A stretch of DNA of 64,000 nt from Clavulina sp. PMI_390 (Eukaryota > Basidiomycota > Agaricomycetes > Cantharellales > Hydnaceae). Under the pieces are notes generated by a model. That model had not been told where the DNA came from, ran no database searches, and saw nothing but the letters and a program-made list of their open reading frames with translations. Numbering within the stretch: position 1 is the first letter of the stretch; every line of letters starts with the position of its first letter. Positions 38,458 to 52,106 of this stretch are shown here, one piece after another. Made by a program: the position numbers and the translations under genes. Location: assembly GCA_015039315.1 (NCBI GenBank), contig WIDE01000002.1, forward strand, positions 1 to 64,000, given 5' to 3'.

Positions 38458-40781
38458 TCACACCGTCTCTGCGACCTTCTCTCCATCCCTGACCTGGACT
38501 TCGGTATCCAGGTTCTTAATCATACTGGCCTGCATGGCTTCCCTCTTCTCCTTCCGCAGCCTTTCGCTTGCCTTGATGCCAAAGTCGTCTTTGAAAACGA
38601 ACGTCACTTCCTCCAGACTCAGCCCAGCCGTCTCAGGGAAACAGAACAAGCAGAAGATCCAGCCTAGGAGGCAGAGACCGGCGTAAAAGCCAAACGCGCC
38701 AGCCGGAGTGATACGATCCATAAGAGAGAGGTATGTCGAGTTGATGAGTAGGTTGCCTGACCAGTTGGAGGCAGTCTAGATAAGAAATAAGAAGTATCAG
38801 AGAGCGTTCTTGTGCTAGTGGTCCTGAGAGAATGATAGCGTACCGATAGCGAAGTACCAATGCCACGAACTATAGAGTGTAGTGTATGAGTACTTGGGAA
38901 GACAGATAGCGAAGGCATGGGGATAGAGATTCACCATCAAGTGAGAATAGCTCGCCCTGCTGCCAAGGAACATTTCCCAGGCCCGTCGCGTAGCTCGCGA
39001 CATACCAGATCATGCTCACAAGCACAATGGCTGCCCATCCCGTCGGATAATGATAGTTATTCGAATCAGAGTCTATCAACACTCCGCCCGTCTTGAGGGT
39101 CAAAAAGTGGAAGGAGATGGAGGCAAGGACGAGAGCGAGGACCATCCCGGGGGCCGTGAGTATCATGATGCGGCGCCGCCCAATAATGTCGATATACTTT
39201 AGCGCGAAAAGCGTAAAGATGAAGTTTGTTCCAGCAATGATGAGCCCGACTGCGGTTGGGTTGCTGAAACCGATGCTCTTGAACTGCACAGAAAGAAGCG
39301 AAGGTTCAGTTCACTGAGAACTTGTGGTAGGGAGCATTAGGCAATAACTTACCAGAGTCGCACTATAGTACATGAGTGTGTTGAAGCCACAAAGCTGCTG
39401 ATAGAGTTGAAGACCACAACCGATGACTGTTCAAGCACAATGAGAAAGGAAAGTGGTAGGTGGAAGGGCGATAACTCACTCAACGCTCGGCGGTTAGTTG
39501 GTACTGTAATCATGGTGATGCATCGCTGGTACAACGTCGTGTGCTCTGTGATCTCAATGCTTTGGCGCACAGACGCATGAAGCAGCTTAACCTACACGAC
39601 GTCAAGAGATGAGACAGGATGTTTCAGAACAATACGAAGCGGAAACATGCCTTAGTATCAAGTTGTTCAGGGGTAGCATATGGATAGATCTTTTCCATAT
39701 TTTGCTTCGTGCGTTCGAATTCTCCACGTCTGATGAGGATGCGAGCTGGGAGATACCGTCAATGTCACCTCTCTGACGGACGGAAGGATGAACTTACGAG
39801 ATTCTGGGAGAAAGAATAAGAAGATAAGCTGGATCCCTGCAGGGACCGCCCCAAGGCCTACCATGTATCGCCAGCCTGAATGAACATGAGTAAAGCCAGC
39901 GCCGATAGCTAATAGATACAAAGGCTCGATTAGAATAAGAAGAAGTGGAGGGTTTGAGGATGAACCCCACCGTAGGCAATGACTTGGCCCCCTGTAATGG
40001 CCACGACGTTGATCACCACCATGCGTCCTCGCTGCCTAGTTGGAGCAAGCTCCTGAATGTACAATGGCGCGATGCAGCTTGCAAGTCCTACTCCCCAGCC
40101 AACAAGGAACCGACCCCCAATCATGGACCTAAGAAATGAGGTCGCGTGAGCACTCTGCAGATCTCATAAGATTAGAGAATTTTCAAGCAGCTTCCACAAT
40201 TGATGTGAAGAAGCTTGTTCATGCATATCTGCCTGCCTTCCTTGACTGAATTACTTACCACACGGTATGGCATAACGCCTGCAGAATTGCTCCAGCGATG
40301 AAAATAACGTCACTAGCAGCGAGTACTGCTCTCCTCCCCGAAAAATCGCTGATAACACCAGCAAGGATGCCACCCAGCAATGCACCCAGGGTGGTTGCGC
40401 TTGTGATAAGCTCTTTTTGACCAGAGCTAAGAACGGAGGGCCCCAGATCGGATCCAATAGTAACAAGGGCGCCAGAGATCACCCCAGTATCATAGCCAAA
40501 GAGTAGACCACTTATGGATGAGCATAGGACCTAGAAAAGTGCGATGAGGATGGCGAATGCGAGAGAAGAGTACTCGAGGTCTAGAGATCGAGCAGGAAGC
40601 GAGGAGGGGAACGCACCAAAAGCCATACAAAGTGTGTGAGCTTATCCTCACCCTCAGTCTTCGCAATGTCGAGGGCGATCTCTTGGCTGAATCGATCTTC
40701 CGGCAGAACCTGGTCGTCGACATACTCGATTTTGGTCTTGTCATCGATAGGACCTGCCATCTCTCCGTCTGTGGCGCACAA
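38458..40781 (-). CDS. myo-Inositol/sugar transporter (MFS)
   Basis: Twelve-helix major facilitator in the plasma membrane, importing inositol with protons. After an acidic N-terminus ([17 protein letters not shown]) come [93 protein letters not shown] then [26 protein letters not shown] and [10 protein letters not shown], all sugar-transporter signatures. The segment [19 protein letters not shown] is typical of fungal inositol transporters (Itr1/Itr2) and distinguishes them from hexose carriers. The C-terminus contains [13 protein letters not shown] and stops at 38458. Many short introns; one internal exon (VRGIGTSLS) is about 26 nt. The start could be 40781 or the in-frame ATG at 40760. Substrate is inferred from family motifs. 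Confidence 0.9.
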
Positions 40782-41147
40782 CAGCGGGGTATTCTGGGGA
40801 AGAAGTAGAGAGAGAAAGAGCAGACAGGAAAAGAAGTCTGAGCTAAGCGAATGACTTCTTGGCTACTCCAACTGGTTCGGAAACAAAATCACCCGGACTC
40901 TTCCCAAGACATATTGAATTGAGGCCTGAGCGTATCAAGGAGGGAGTTTTTATGCATTGATTGGCAAGAATACTACGTTCTAGCGACGCCAGTAAACGTT
41001 TTTCCTAGGGCGGGAGGCCGGAGGGCAGATCAAGGACATGTTGTTGTGACCGAGGAAGGTGTCTGCCAGCGTCACAAACAAAGCGATTGAATTGGTGAAG
41101 GCTGCAATTCATTCTGGCCACCAACACCTGAAAACTTTTGGGAGACG
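40782..41147. other. Divergent promoter region of the transporter and RRP5 genes
   Basis: 366 bp between two divergent starts. No element recognised with confidence. Confidence 0.5.
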
Positions 41148-44100
41148 ATGCCCAAACGTCCGCGCGAGGACGAAGGCTCCTCAGAAAAAAGGCCAACGAA
41201 AAAGCCGCAAAACAATAAAACGCAGGATGCTGTTCCCCTAAAAGCGTTCACTCCTCGACCTAATGCCCCTGCTCCTGCTCCAGCTGAGATAGACTTTCCA
41301 AGAGGAGGTGGATCGTCGTTCACCCCACTTGAGACGAAAGCCATTCGGGCTGAAGCTATAAAAGAGCTAAATGAGGAGCAGATATTCCAGGCAAGCTGCG
41401 ATCTCGAGTGCTGGTGTGTCTAAGTGCTGACTTACTTCTTCTCAAGGATGGGGCAAAGTCCAAAAAGTCAAAAGCTCCTCGCACTAGCAAAGCTGCTGTT
41501 GGCACGAAGAATGCCGAATCGGACAAGGACCGTTTGCGGATCGAGCATCTTAACTACAAGGTATGCCTCTCGATATGGCCTACCTGGCACAGAGTCTGAT
41601 GAGGTTGTTCGAATATAGCGACTTCTTCCTGGACAGAGAATACTTTGTCAAATCGTTCAAATCCTTCCTCTCGCTCTCGTTGTCTCCTTGCCTCATCAAC
41701 TTCTTGGTCACATCCCTATCACTCATATCTCTTCGCTGTTCACCGAGCGGCTAGAGAAAGTGGATGGCGGAGGCAGCGATGACGGGGAAGAAGACAATGC
41801 ATCAGAAGATGTTGAGATGGCTGATGGTGAAGCCCAGGCTTCGAAAGATCTTCCCGACCTCGCCGACATGTTCTACGCTGGCCAATTCCTCACTGCTATC
41901 GTGGAAGAGGTTCGCCCAGCTGGTGCACGAGGTTCACTGGACTTTTCAAAAAGTAGGGATGAAACGACTAAGGGAGCGAAGCGTGTCGAACTCAGCATTG
42001 CACCCGAGAAGGTGAATGCTGGAGTCGCAAAGCGCGATCTGGTGCCCGGATTTGTGAGTGCTCATGACACAAAGGTGTCGCTAAAGTGCTGATCCTTGAT
42101 ACCTCGCGCAGAATATTTCTGCAGTTGTAAAATCTGTTGAAGACCATGGATATATCCTCGACACTGGTGTTGCTGGCGTCTCTGGATTCCTCTCCCTCAA
42201 AGAGGCAAGCAAGGGGCCTCTCCCTTCATCGTCTCTCGCATCCTCATCTCCTTCCCCTCGCCCGCTATCTATTGGTCAAGTCATCAACGCCACTGTTACC
42301 AAAGTGTCTGAAAATGGACGCACGGTTACCCTCTCCATCGATCCCTCTATCATTCGCTCCGCTACTGTCACAGAACTTTCCTCCATTGGCTCCGTTGTCC
42401 CGGGTACACTTGTTACTGCACTCATCACCAGTGTTCTTTCCTGGGGCTTGAATGTTCAGCTTCTTGGATTCTTTGGAGGCACAATCGACCTGTTCCATCT
42501 CTCGTTATCGGGCACTGATGAAGTGGACGATAAATATAAGGTTGGGCAGAAGATTCGCGCAAGGGTACTTTGGGATGTTAGCTCTAACAACCCGAAGACG
42601 TTTGTGCTGAGTACATTGGATCACGTTGTTGATTTGGACAAGGCAGGACCTGCTTTGGCCTCATCTCCATCTCTTTCGGAAGGGAAAGAAAAGAAGAGCA
42701 AATCCAAGGCGGCAAAGAAGGAAGTGGAAAAGGGCAAGAGCGTGAAGGACGTCTTCCCGGTAGGGATGGTCTTGGAGTCTGTAAGAGTGAGGAGAGTTGA
42801 GAGTGAGTGGGGCCTCGTCGTGGAAGGCCCTGATGGTGTACAAGGTTTCGTCCATGTGAGTTTTTCTTCAAGTCCTCGGCCGCTATCAAGTCGTGTTACT
42901 TATTGCACTGCTTCTTTACCACCCAATAAAGATCTCCCAAGTATCCGACGAACATGTCCCATCCCTCTCCGCTAGCACTGGCCCCTGGAAACTCAACTCC
43001 ACCCATCGCGCACGCGTCATTGCCTTTTCAGCATTTGACGGACTCCTTCAGCTTTCCCTCAAGCCTTCGACAATTGAGCAGCAGTATCTCCGACCTAGCG
43101 ATCTGAGCGTGGGCGAGATTCTCAAGGGGACCGTAAAGAAGCTGGAGGCCGACCTTGGCTTGTTTATCAAGCTCTCGGAGGATGTTGACGGAGTAGTGTG
43201 GCCCTTGCATTATTCGGATATTCGATTGAAGCATCCGGAAAGGAAGTTCAAGGAGGGTACCGTCGTGAAATGCCGGGTGCGTTGATCATTGCTTTTTCCA
43301 GTTCAGAATCGGCCATGACTGACGGGAGGATATAGGTCCTCAGTGTTGATGAGGAGCGCAATCGTGTCACCCTGACGTTGAAGAAATCCCTTATTGAATC
43401 CGACCTACCTCTTATCAAGAGCGTGGACGATGCCACAGCAGGACTTGTCACACATGGTGTGGTCGCAAAGATTATGCCAAAGTTGGTGATTGTCAACTAT
43501 TTTGGTGGTGTTCGTGCCATTATTCCTATTGGCGAATGCAGGTGTGTTATTTGCGTGGACAGCTGCGCGACTCCTAACTGATATAGTGTACATTTTAAAT
43601 TATCTTAGCGAGGAAAAGTTGCAGACCGCGGAAAGCGTCTTCACGCTTGGCCAGGTTGTGCGCACCCGCATCCTCTCTATCGAGCCCTCCGCATATGGCC
43701 CTCCACGTATCATCGCATCGGCCAAACAAGCCGCTCCCAACTTCGTCCCAGCCACCTCCATCGCTTCCATCGAGATCGGCAACGTCAGCACTGATGCGCG
43801 AGTAGTCGAGGTGCAGAAGGATAACGTTGCTATTACGCTACTTCCTCTGAATGTCCGCGCACTGGTCAGTATCAACAACCTGGCGACGGCGCGAGGAGTC
43901 TCCGCAGCCAAGCTGAGAACGGACCTACACGCTGGCGATGAAATGGCCGACCGCTTGGTCGTCATGTCGAAGAATGTGGACAAGCACTTTGTTATTGTGT
44001 CTGCTGCTTCAGGAAAGAAGAAAGCGCAGCCCAAGAATGATGATGATCTTCCAAGCATCGATTTCAGTGCACTCAAGGAAGGAGATATTGTCAAGGGTAA

Positions 44101-46703
44101 AATTGTTTCACATTCAACTAAACAGACTGGTGGGACCCTTGGCTGTACCGTCCGCATTTCAAACTCTGTCACGGGAACGTTGCACCCTCTTGATACCTCG
44201 GATGACTTCAGGAAAAACCTCGCCACTCTAGCACAATACGATGATGCCAGCTCCAAACCCACACCTTCAACTTCCAATCTTTCCTCCATTCCTTATCCTC
44301 CACCCATCGGAGCGATTCTTGATTTCGCGGTCCTCTCCATTGATCGACCCCACCGCAAACTCGTTCTATCCACGCGTCCTTCCCGCCTGGAGACAACAAA
44401 GCAAGTCAAGGTTGTCGACCCTGAGATCAAGTCTGCTGCCGAATTGACTCGCGGACAGAAAGTCAGAGGGCTGGTGAAAAGTGTGGCTGATGCAGGCTTG
44501 TTCATTTCGTTGGGTCGCTCCCTGCATGGGCGCGTACAGATCAAGGAGCTGTTCGACGAGGTGTGTGCAACTAACCTCCTTTCGCCGCTCATCAGCCTGA
44601 TTGGACTTTCGCATACTTTAGTACGTCAAAGACTGGAAATCCCGATTCTCGGTGAACCAAGTAATCGAGGCCCGAGTCTTCAAGTTCGTTCTCAATTTCC
44701 CCCCAGTGTAGTGATCTCTAACAAAACTCCTGCTCCTACAGAGTTAATACCGATATCGGTCAAGTCGAGCTTACCCTGCGTAATCGCGACTTGAGCGAAC
44801 AATCCTCTGTCACCTTTGATGATCTTGTGGAGGGCGAAAATGTCGACGCCGTCGTGAAGAAAGTGGAGCTCTATGGGCTCTTCATTGAGATCAAGGGCAC
44901 AAAGATCAGCGGGCTCTGTCACAAGAGCGAGGTGAGCAGTGGACTGCTGCGTTTCATGCCATTGTACCATCTTGTTCATCGCCATATTCTAGATTTCTGA
45001 CAACAAGAAAGCTGATGTCGCAAGCGCACTCAAGAATTTCAAGGAGGGCGATCCTCTCCGAGCTCGTATACTCTCTGTGGACGCGGAGAAACGTCGTGTC
45101 AACTTTGGCCTGAAACCATCATACTTTGTTGACGATCCTGCTGTTGCTGGTGATGACGAAGAGGAAGAAGGAGAGGAGGAGGATGAGGACACGGCGGAGC
45201 ATAGAGAGGAGGAAGATGACAGCAACGATGAAGCAGCTACCGCTTCAGAAAACGACCAAGACGATGAGGATGGGGATGAAGATGTGGACGAAGACGAAGA
45301 CGAAGACGAGGACGAGGACATGGAAGAGGATGTCGACGATGAAGAGCCCAATTCTGACACTGAGGCTGATGCAGAAGCTGTGGGTTCTTTCGTTTATTCG
45401 TCTTACGCCCATCATCGTTCTGACATCGCCCATTAGCTCCCCAGTGCCAATTTCGCCTCATCGTCTAAACCTTCACTTCCCTCGACTATGCTAGAACTTC
45501 GACGCGGCTTCGAATGGAATTCAAAAGGTGCAGCCGCCGATGATGGTGACTCTGACGATGAATCTTCCGACGATGATGAGGCTGACACGGGCGACGCAAT
45601 CAAGTCTCGAAAGAAGAAGAAGAGGCACGAAATCCAGAAGGATTTCACAATTGACATGCACACAAAGGCCCCCGAATCCACAGATGATTTCGAGCGTCAT
45701 TTATTGGGCTCACCAAACTCATCGTACTTATGGATCCAGTATATGTCCTTCCAGCTTCAGCTCTCCGAGATCGACAAGGCTCGCGAGATTGGCCGCCGTG
45801 CGATTGGAGCCATCAACTTCCGGGAAGAACAGGAGCGTCTGAACGTGTGGATTGCGAGGCTGAATCTGGAGAATTCGTACGGCACGGAAGAGTCGTTAGA
45901 GGCAACTTTCCGCGAAGCGGCGAAATACCATGAATCCAAGCACATGCACCTCCGGCTCGCGGCCATCCTCGAACAGACAGACAAGCATGAGGTTTGTCTG
46001 TCAGTACGCATCTAGACCGTAGTTTGCTGACTTCCCATTTAGCAAGCTGAGGAGCTGTTCAAGCGTACGACTAAGAAGTTTGGGCAAAGTTCAAAAGTCT
46101 GGACCGGCTTTGGCGAGCACTATTTCCGAAGGAATATGTTTGAAGAGGCTAGAAAGCTTCTACCTCGCTCCTTGCAGAGTTTGGACAAGAGAAAGCGTAC
46201 GCTCTTATAACTGGCTCACCCTTGTCCCTTGAACTCATTCCTTACACTTTACCCTAGATCTGAAGACCATTTCCAAATTTGCCCAGATGGAGTACAAGCT
46301 TGGGGACCCGGAGCGTGGCAAGACTATCTATGAAGGGATCGTTGATTCGCACCCTAAGAGGCTAGATCTTTGGTCTGTCTATGTTGATATGGAAGCAGGT
46401 CAGAAGAACATTCAAAGCATCAGGTAAATACCTTCTCTCCTCCCAGTTATCCTAGCTAACGCCCTTCCTGTACGTGCAGAGCAATCTTCGGCCGTCTTTT
46501 TCAACAAAAGCTGTCCAGCAAGAAAGCCAAGTATGTCGTTCTCCGATAACTGATCACTCTCGCCACTCACCATGCACTGCAGATTTTTCTTCAAGAAGTG
46601 GTTGGCATTGGAGAAATCTATCGGCGACGAGGAGGGGGTTGAGCAGGTGAAAGCCAAGGCAATTGAATGGACGCAAGGGAGTACCAGCGCGGTACAAGCA
46701 TAG
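41148..46703 (+). CDS. RRP5: rRNA biogenesis protein RRP5 (PDCD11)
   Basis: Nucleolar factor needed for both 18S and 5.8S/25S rRNA maturation, with an array of S1 RNA-binding domains and C-terminal HAT/TPR-like repeats. It begins MPKRPREDEGSSEKRP and FTPLETKAIRAEAIKEL. S1 units are visible in order: KRLLPGQRILCQIVQIL, SAVVKSVEDHGYILDTGVAG, VGEILKGTVKKLEADLGLFI, EGDIVKGKIVSHSTKQTGGT, LTRGQKVRGLVKSVADAGLF and VEGENVDAVVKKVELYGLFI. A long Glu/Asp-rich spacer (45150-45370) precedes the HAT part: DDFERHLLGSPNSSYLWIQY, AREIGRRAIGAINFREEQER, KLGDPERGKTIYEGIVDSHP, LDLWSVYVDMEAGQ, FFFKKWLALEKSIGDEEG, stop at 46701-46703. Intron 1 uses a GC donor (CAG|GCAAGC) to join EEQIFQ to DGAKSKKSK in frame. Confidence 0.95.
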
Positions 46704-46923
46704 CATTTGCAACATAAGAATACAGAGCATTGCCAATGAGATAAAGAAAAGAGTACTGAGATAGGAAGATAAGAAAGACACGAAAGCGAACGAATGAGCG
46801 GCAGGTATTATAGAGAGGACCAAAGCCTAAACATGGTGCAGGAAATAGATTCGCGCATGGATATGGGTGAGACGAAAAGGAAGAGATGAAGACTAAAACC
46901 TAAAGGAGTGTGGTGGATAGAGA

Positions 46924-49900
46924 CTATGCTCCAAGTGGACGTACAGGGCCTCTGGCTGCTGTACTTTGTGGTATATGCGGCTCATACCCGCTCAGCGGGC
47001 GCCGCGAGGAAGAAGTGGCGAGATAATCATCGAGCTCATCGAACATGGCACCACTGGAGACACCATGGTCTCCTAGCGAGCTTCCCCGACTGTCGCGAAT
47101 TGTCGACATGCGATTGTGGCTCCTGCTCGCGTCCATCTGATCGGCCTCAATGAGAAGAAGGTCGACGCGTTGACGCAGCAACCCGTTCTCTCTCCTCAAA
47201 TCGTCGTTCTCTTGGTGAAGTTGGTCAGAAAGAGAGGATTGAGACTCGTGGCGAGCGTTTTGTAATGCAACATCAAGATGATTGACTTCCGCCGCTAGTT
47301 GTTCGATTTGCTGGATGTGCATATCGGAATCTTGGCGAGCATCTCGTAGTTGGTTATGCACGTCGTTAAGCTCAGCATCGAGTGAGGTGATGCGCTGAGT
47401 AAGAGAGCTATTCTCAGCAGCCATTTGTTGAGCTTGTCGAGTTGCGTCGGAGAGCTGAGCTCGCAGATGGTTGTCATGGCTATCGTCGGACATTGGCGTC
47501 CCACGACCGTTGGGGCGGCGAGTGATTGTGACCGAAGCTTCGGATTCGCTGCGTACGCCGTCGAGCTCACTCTGAAGGGAGACATTAAGGGCTTTTGCGC
47601 GAGCGTGCTCCTCTCTGACTCGGCGCAGGTTCTTGTCGGAGCGGCTAAAGGCTGATGGTTAGCATTTGGGGATAGGATAGCAGGAGGATGAGATGAACTC
47701 ACTTGACATGATGAACTGCCGTCTGATAATCTGCTTCCAAGCGTTCCTTCTCAGCCTTGAATTTCGCCTCCGCTTCAACGAGTGCCCGCTCAGCAGCATC
47801 AGCTCGTGAATTCGCCTGGATCTCACTAGCAGGCCCTGTGGGGGAGAGAGCCCGCGAGGGGTTCCGTTGTAGCGCCTCCACTATCCGATTTTTTTGAGAA
47901 AGTTCGAGCTCTAGCTCTCTTACACGAGCAGCATCTGCCTCAGGGCTCGATCCACTCGCCACCAGGTCGTCAATGTCGACAGTGATGCCTCGCTCGCCAA
48001 GGTGGTTACGAAGGGTCCCCAGGCGGAGTTCAGCATCCGAGGTAGCTCGCATTGCATCACGCAGACGTGTATCACGATCGGCAAGGTCTTGGTTGAGCTG
48101 GCCCATTGAGGAGGTATGGTCAGATAGCTGACCACGGAGACCAGCCATCTGTGCCTGGAGCGCAACATGGTCCGAGGTGAGCTCACGAACACGCTTGCGT
48201 TGGGCCGTCAGCTCGTCCTGGTGAGTTGCAGCTTGGCGCTCAGACTCCTTGAGGAGAAGCTGAAGGTTCGAAACTTCCTCTTGAAGCGCACTAATCTTCT
48301 CGTGTTGGTCGTCCAGACCACGCTCAGAATTAGCCTTCATCTCCTTGTGAGAATCAAGAAGCTTCCCAAGGCTACCTGTAGTCAGAGCGCGGAGACTGTC
48401 TGCCTCCTCTCGGGAGCGCGTCCACGAGTTCTCCAGATCAGCGGCGCGTGCAGCAGCAGTCTCGGCCTCGTGCACGCGGGCATCAAGCTCCCCACGAAGA
48501 TCAAGATTCTCCGCCTCGAGGGCGTTGATCCGCTCTCGACTCTCCTTCCACTGGTTCTCGGCGTCCTCGGCTCGGCGGGTCGCTATCGACAGAGCGTCCT
48601 CGAGCTGTTGGAGTGTACGCATGTGCTGATCCTGTGTACCCGAGATGGAAGAAAGCTGGGACTGAACTTGTTCATATTCTGCATCGCGCTGCTGGATCAC
48701 AGAGGTCAAAGAAGCAAGTTTGCCAGCATGTTCACGGAGCGATGACTGTGCCGTAGCGTGGCGGTCCTGAAGATCATCATGCATATGCATCAGTTTCGCA
48801 TGGTTTGACTCGGCGACTTCAGCCCTCTTCTGAGCTGCGCTAGCATGCTCATCAGACTGTTCCCGCAGACGAACAGCCGTAGCAAGAGACTCATTCATCT
48901 CAGCAATGCGTTTGTCTTGAGCCTGGCGCTCATTCATGGCCGCTGTAAGCTGGCGTTCAAGAGTACCCGTTCGCTCGCGGTCCAGTTTTGACACATCACC
49001 GCTCGCTCCAGACTCATACGCTGAGAGCTTAGCACGATAGTACGAGGCCTCTTGCAAAGCGCCAGCTTTCAACCGCTCAGCTTCGGCGAATCGCTCAGAG
49101 AGCTGGCGCGCTTGAGTAGTCATGGTATTCTATATCCATCTGATGAGTCCTGTTCAACACGCGAGAAAATGTCAGATAACTCACCTCCAAACGCGCATAA
49201 TCAGACTTGAATCTAAGCACAAGATCCTGGAGCTGTTGCTTGTCAACCGGCCCTTCAGATGCGCTAGGAGGGTCCCTCAGAGCCTCGGCGAGATCCTGAT
49301 CGCCCCAGCGATAACCCTGAGCATGCGCCTTCAATAGCGCCGCACGCATCCAAGTTTCGCGTCTGCGCGCAGCTTCGAGCTCGGCATCCTTCTGGAGGCG
49401 ATCTTTCATGCCTTCGGTGCTTGGGGAGCCACGAATGGAGCTTGTGGCAGGCGACCCTGCACGTGCGCCATTCACACCATTCACCATCTGCTGGACGGCA
49501 TTGGTACGCGAACCATAGTGGAAAGCGTCTGATGGAGGCGGAGTGGTGACGACAGGGGATGGGCTCCGCCCGGCAAGCCGCGTCGCAAGACCTTGGGGGA
49601 CAGAGGATTGTGGAACCATCCCGTTTGAGGCGGGAGACATAGCGCGGTTGGGGCTTGCGCCTGGATTCGAGGCGCCTGTGGGGGTGGGACTGCGTGCAGT
49701 GGATCTCGTCCCGCGCCCATCAGGAGAGAATGCGCCTTCTCGTGAGCCTTTAGAAGGCAATACCACTTCGTCATCCTCGCTCGGTGGGGGCTCGTTACCT
49801 GAATCGTACGCATGACGCAGGGATTGTTGCCGTTGCGGCTGCTGCACGGGACTCCGAATCCGCTGTGTAGGATCGCCAGCGGGATTGGCACCAGGCCCTG

Positions 49901-52106
49901 AACTGGGTGATCCAGATACTGGTCCAACTGGGAAGGGCTGCATTGGACCTGCAGGGCCTCCAAGAACATCTCGCTGACGACCGCCGGTGGGAGAAGCAGC
50001 AAGGTTCCTCCGCGCATCTTCTACATCGCTCGGACCATTCTGTTGGGGGGACAAGGCACGGCTGGCAATGGGACCGCGTTGCGGTGGCGTACCTTGTTGT
50101 TGGGGGGCAGGGGCAGTGGACTGCCGAGGATTTTGTTGAGGAATGGACCCATTCCCATTTTGCGGTGGTGGTTGTTGGGAAGGGTTCATGGACGCATCCG
50201 ACTCTGGGCTTCTATTAGCATTGGGATTCGTGGGGTTTGAAGAGTTGGGGTTCGGGTTCGGGTTGGAATTCGGGTTTGGATTAGAAGAAGGGGGGTACTT
50301 GATGTTCCCTGGCAGATCGGATGCGGTATTCAAATTCATATTGGGTGACGCAGAGACGAGATGGTTGTCGGTTAACTTACGGGTCTCGAGAGCGTGAATC
50401 AAGCTCGGGTCATCTGGTTCTGCGACCGTTAAGCCCTCGCCTCCAATGACAAACACTTTCGAGCCAGCGGCAGCCATGGCGTGACCAGAGCGTCCGGAAG
50501 GCGGAGGTCCCATGTGTTGGAACATGTACCATCTTCGATCTACGGAAATGGGAATGCACGAGATAAGCATATCCTTACTAAACGGCCAAGCTCCCTCTTG
50601 GCAGATCAAGCGAAATACGCACTGGATATCTTGAACGCCGCAAGATCACCAAGGTCCTTGCCATCGACACCACGCCCGCCGAAGACATACATTACACCAT
50701 CAACGATAGCGGCAGCATGGCCTTCTCGAGGAGGTGGAATAAATCCAATACAAGTAAGGTCGTTCCATTGGTCAGTCATTGGATCATAGCACCAGGTGTC
50801 ATTATAGTGGAATCCGCCATCTGTTCCGCCAAATCTATATGGTGCCACAAACTATGAGTGTTTCCTGTGCGCCAAACGCCAGAGGGTGGACAGACGTACA
50901 AGTAAATTTTGCCTTCATAAGTTACCATGACATGACCGGTACGTCTTGAAGGAGACGGAGCACCGGGTCGTACAGTGATTCTCTCCCAAGATGGTGACCC
51001 TCGCTTCACTGCAACCAGATTGTCAGGATGGCTATTCCTCATGACGCATGACGTGATAAGGAAGGAAACTTGCAAGAGTTGAAATCAAAGCTCCACATAT
51101 CATCCAAAAAGAAGCCATCGCCCACTTGTCCTCCGTAAACGTAGAACTTGGATCCGCACATAGTGACGGCGTGACCGTATCTGCCCGATGGGCCTTCCCC
51201 TACAGTGTTTACCTTGGTCCATTCCCGGGAGCCTATCATAAAAGTCAGTGCGTGGTAAACAATTTAGATAGAAAATAAGGACAGACCGAGATTGAGCAGA
51301 TAGAGCGAGCTATCTTGGACGTCGTCGGCATTGACTTTGGTGTCTCCACCCCAAACGATCAAGACACTACTGACAAGTGCACTTGCGTGGCCCACACGTT
51401 TGGAGGGAGCCTCTCCCGTGGTCTCAACCATGGCGCACGAGTAATCGGTGGTTGAGAACGAGTAGAGGTCATCTTGGGCTTCGTTCTGGAACAGCCCACC
51501 AAAAATGAAGAGTTCACCCGATGCAGTGCAGGTTGCAGGTAGGGAATGCCCGTAGCGGGGGAAGGGTTTTGGGGAAGGGTTGGAGGGTGGGGCCATGCCG
51601 CCTCGCGGGACCAGAAGTGGGGGGGCCATTCGGAGCTTTTGGGCCTGCCATGGATAGTTTGGCTTGCGCTGTGGGGGCGCCTGGCCGCCTTGCGAGGGCG
51701 CTTGCTGCTGGGATTGTGGGGATTGAGACATGGGTTGCTTTTCAGCCACGCGTTGGGATATACCAGGGCCACCCCCACTCATGGGTGGGAGCTGTGAGGT
51801 GGATGTCGGAGGTGATCTCACAGCAGCAGCAGCACTACACAACAAATAATTGGCCCCGCGATAAGAAAGAAAGGATGCGAATGGGTCTTACCGAGCTTCT
51901 GAAGCCATTCTCTGATTAAGACCCTGGGATTGCGCCGCCTGGGCCTGAGCTTGTTGCTGCATTCGCAGCGCCTCAGTCGGACCAACGACTCGGGGATGGC
52001 CGCTGTCGGAAAGCGGGCCAGATTGTTGCTGCTGGGAGCTGGGTGGTTGCACAGGGCCATTGGGAGGAGCGGCCGAGCTGGTCTGTCGTTTTCTGAAGAA
52101 CGACAT
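46924..52106 (-). CDS. Kelch-repeat cell-polarity protein (Tea1-like)
   Basis: Cell-end marker of the Tea1 type, which rides microtubule ends and positions growth at hyphal tips. It starts MSFFRKRQTSSAAPPNG at 52106, followed by Gln/Pro-rich sequence. Kelch blades appear as PRYGHSLPATCTASGELFIF, KRVGHASALVSSVLIVWGGD, GRYGHAVTMCGSKFYVYGGQ, SRRTGHVMVTYEGKIYLFGG, REGHAAAIVDGVMYVFGGRG and SGRSGHAMAAAGSKVFVIGG, each with the GHA/GG signature of a six-bladed propeller. A disordered Pro/Asn/Ser-rich middle is followed by about 700 residues of coiled coil (for example SKLDRERTGTLERQLTAAMN), ending LSGYEPHIPQSTAARGPVRP at 46924. The domain order matches Tea1; no CaaX box is seen. Converges on RRP5, 220 bp between stops. 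Confidence 0.9.

Noticed and set aside
44989..45360. Ser-rich minus frame opposite RRP5
   Set aside because: Reverse complement of the Glu/Asp-rich spacer of RRP5.
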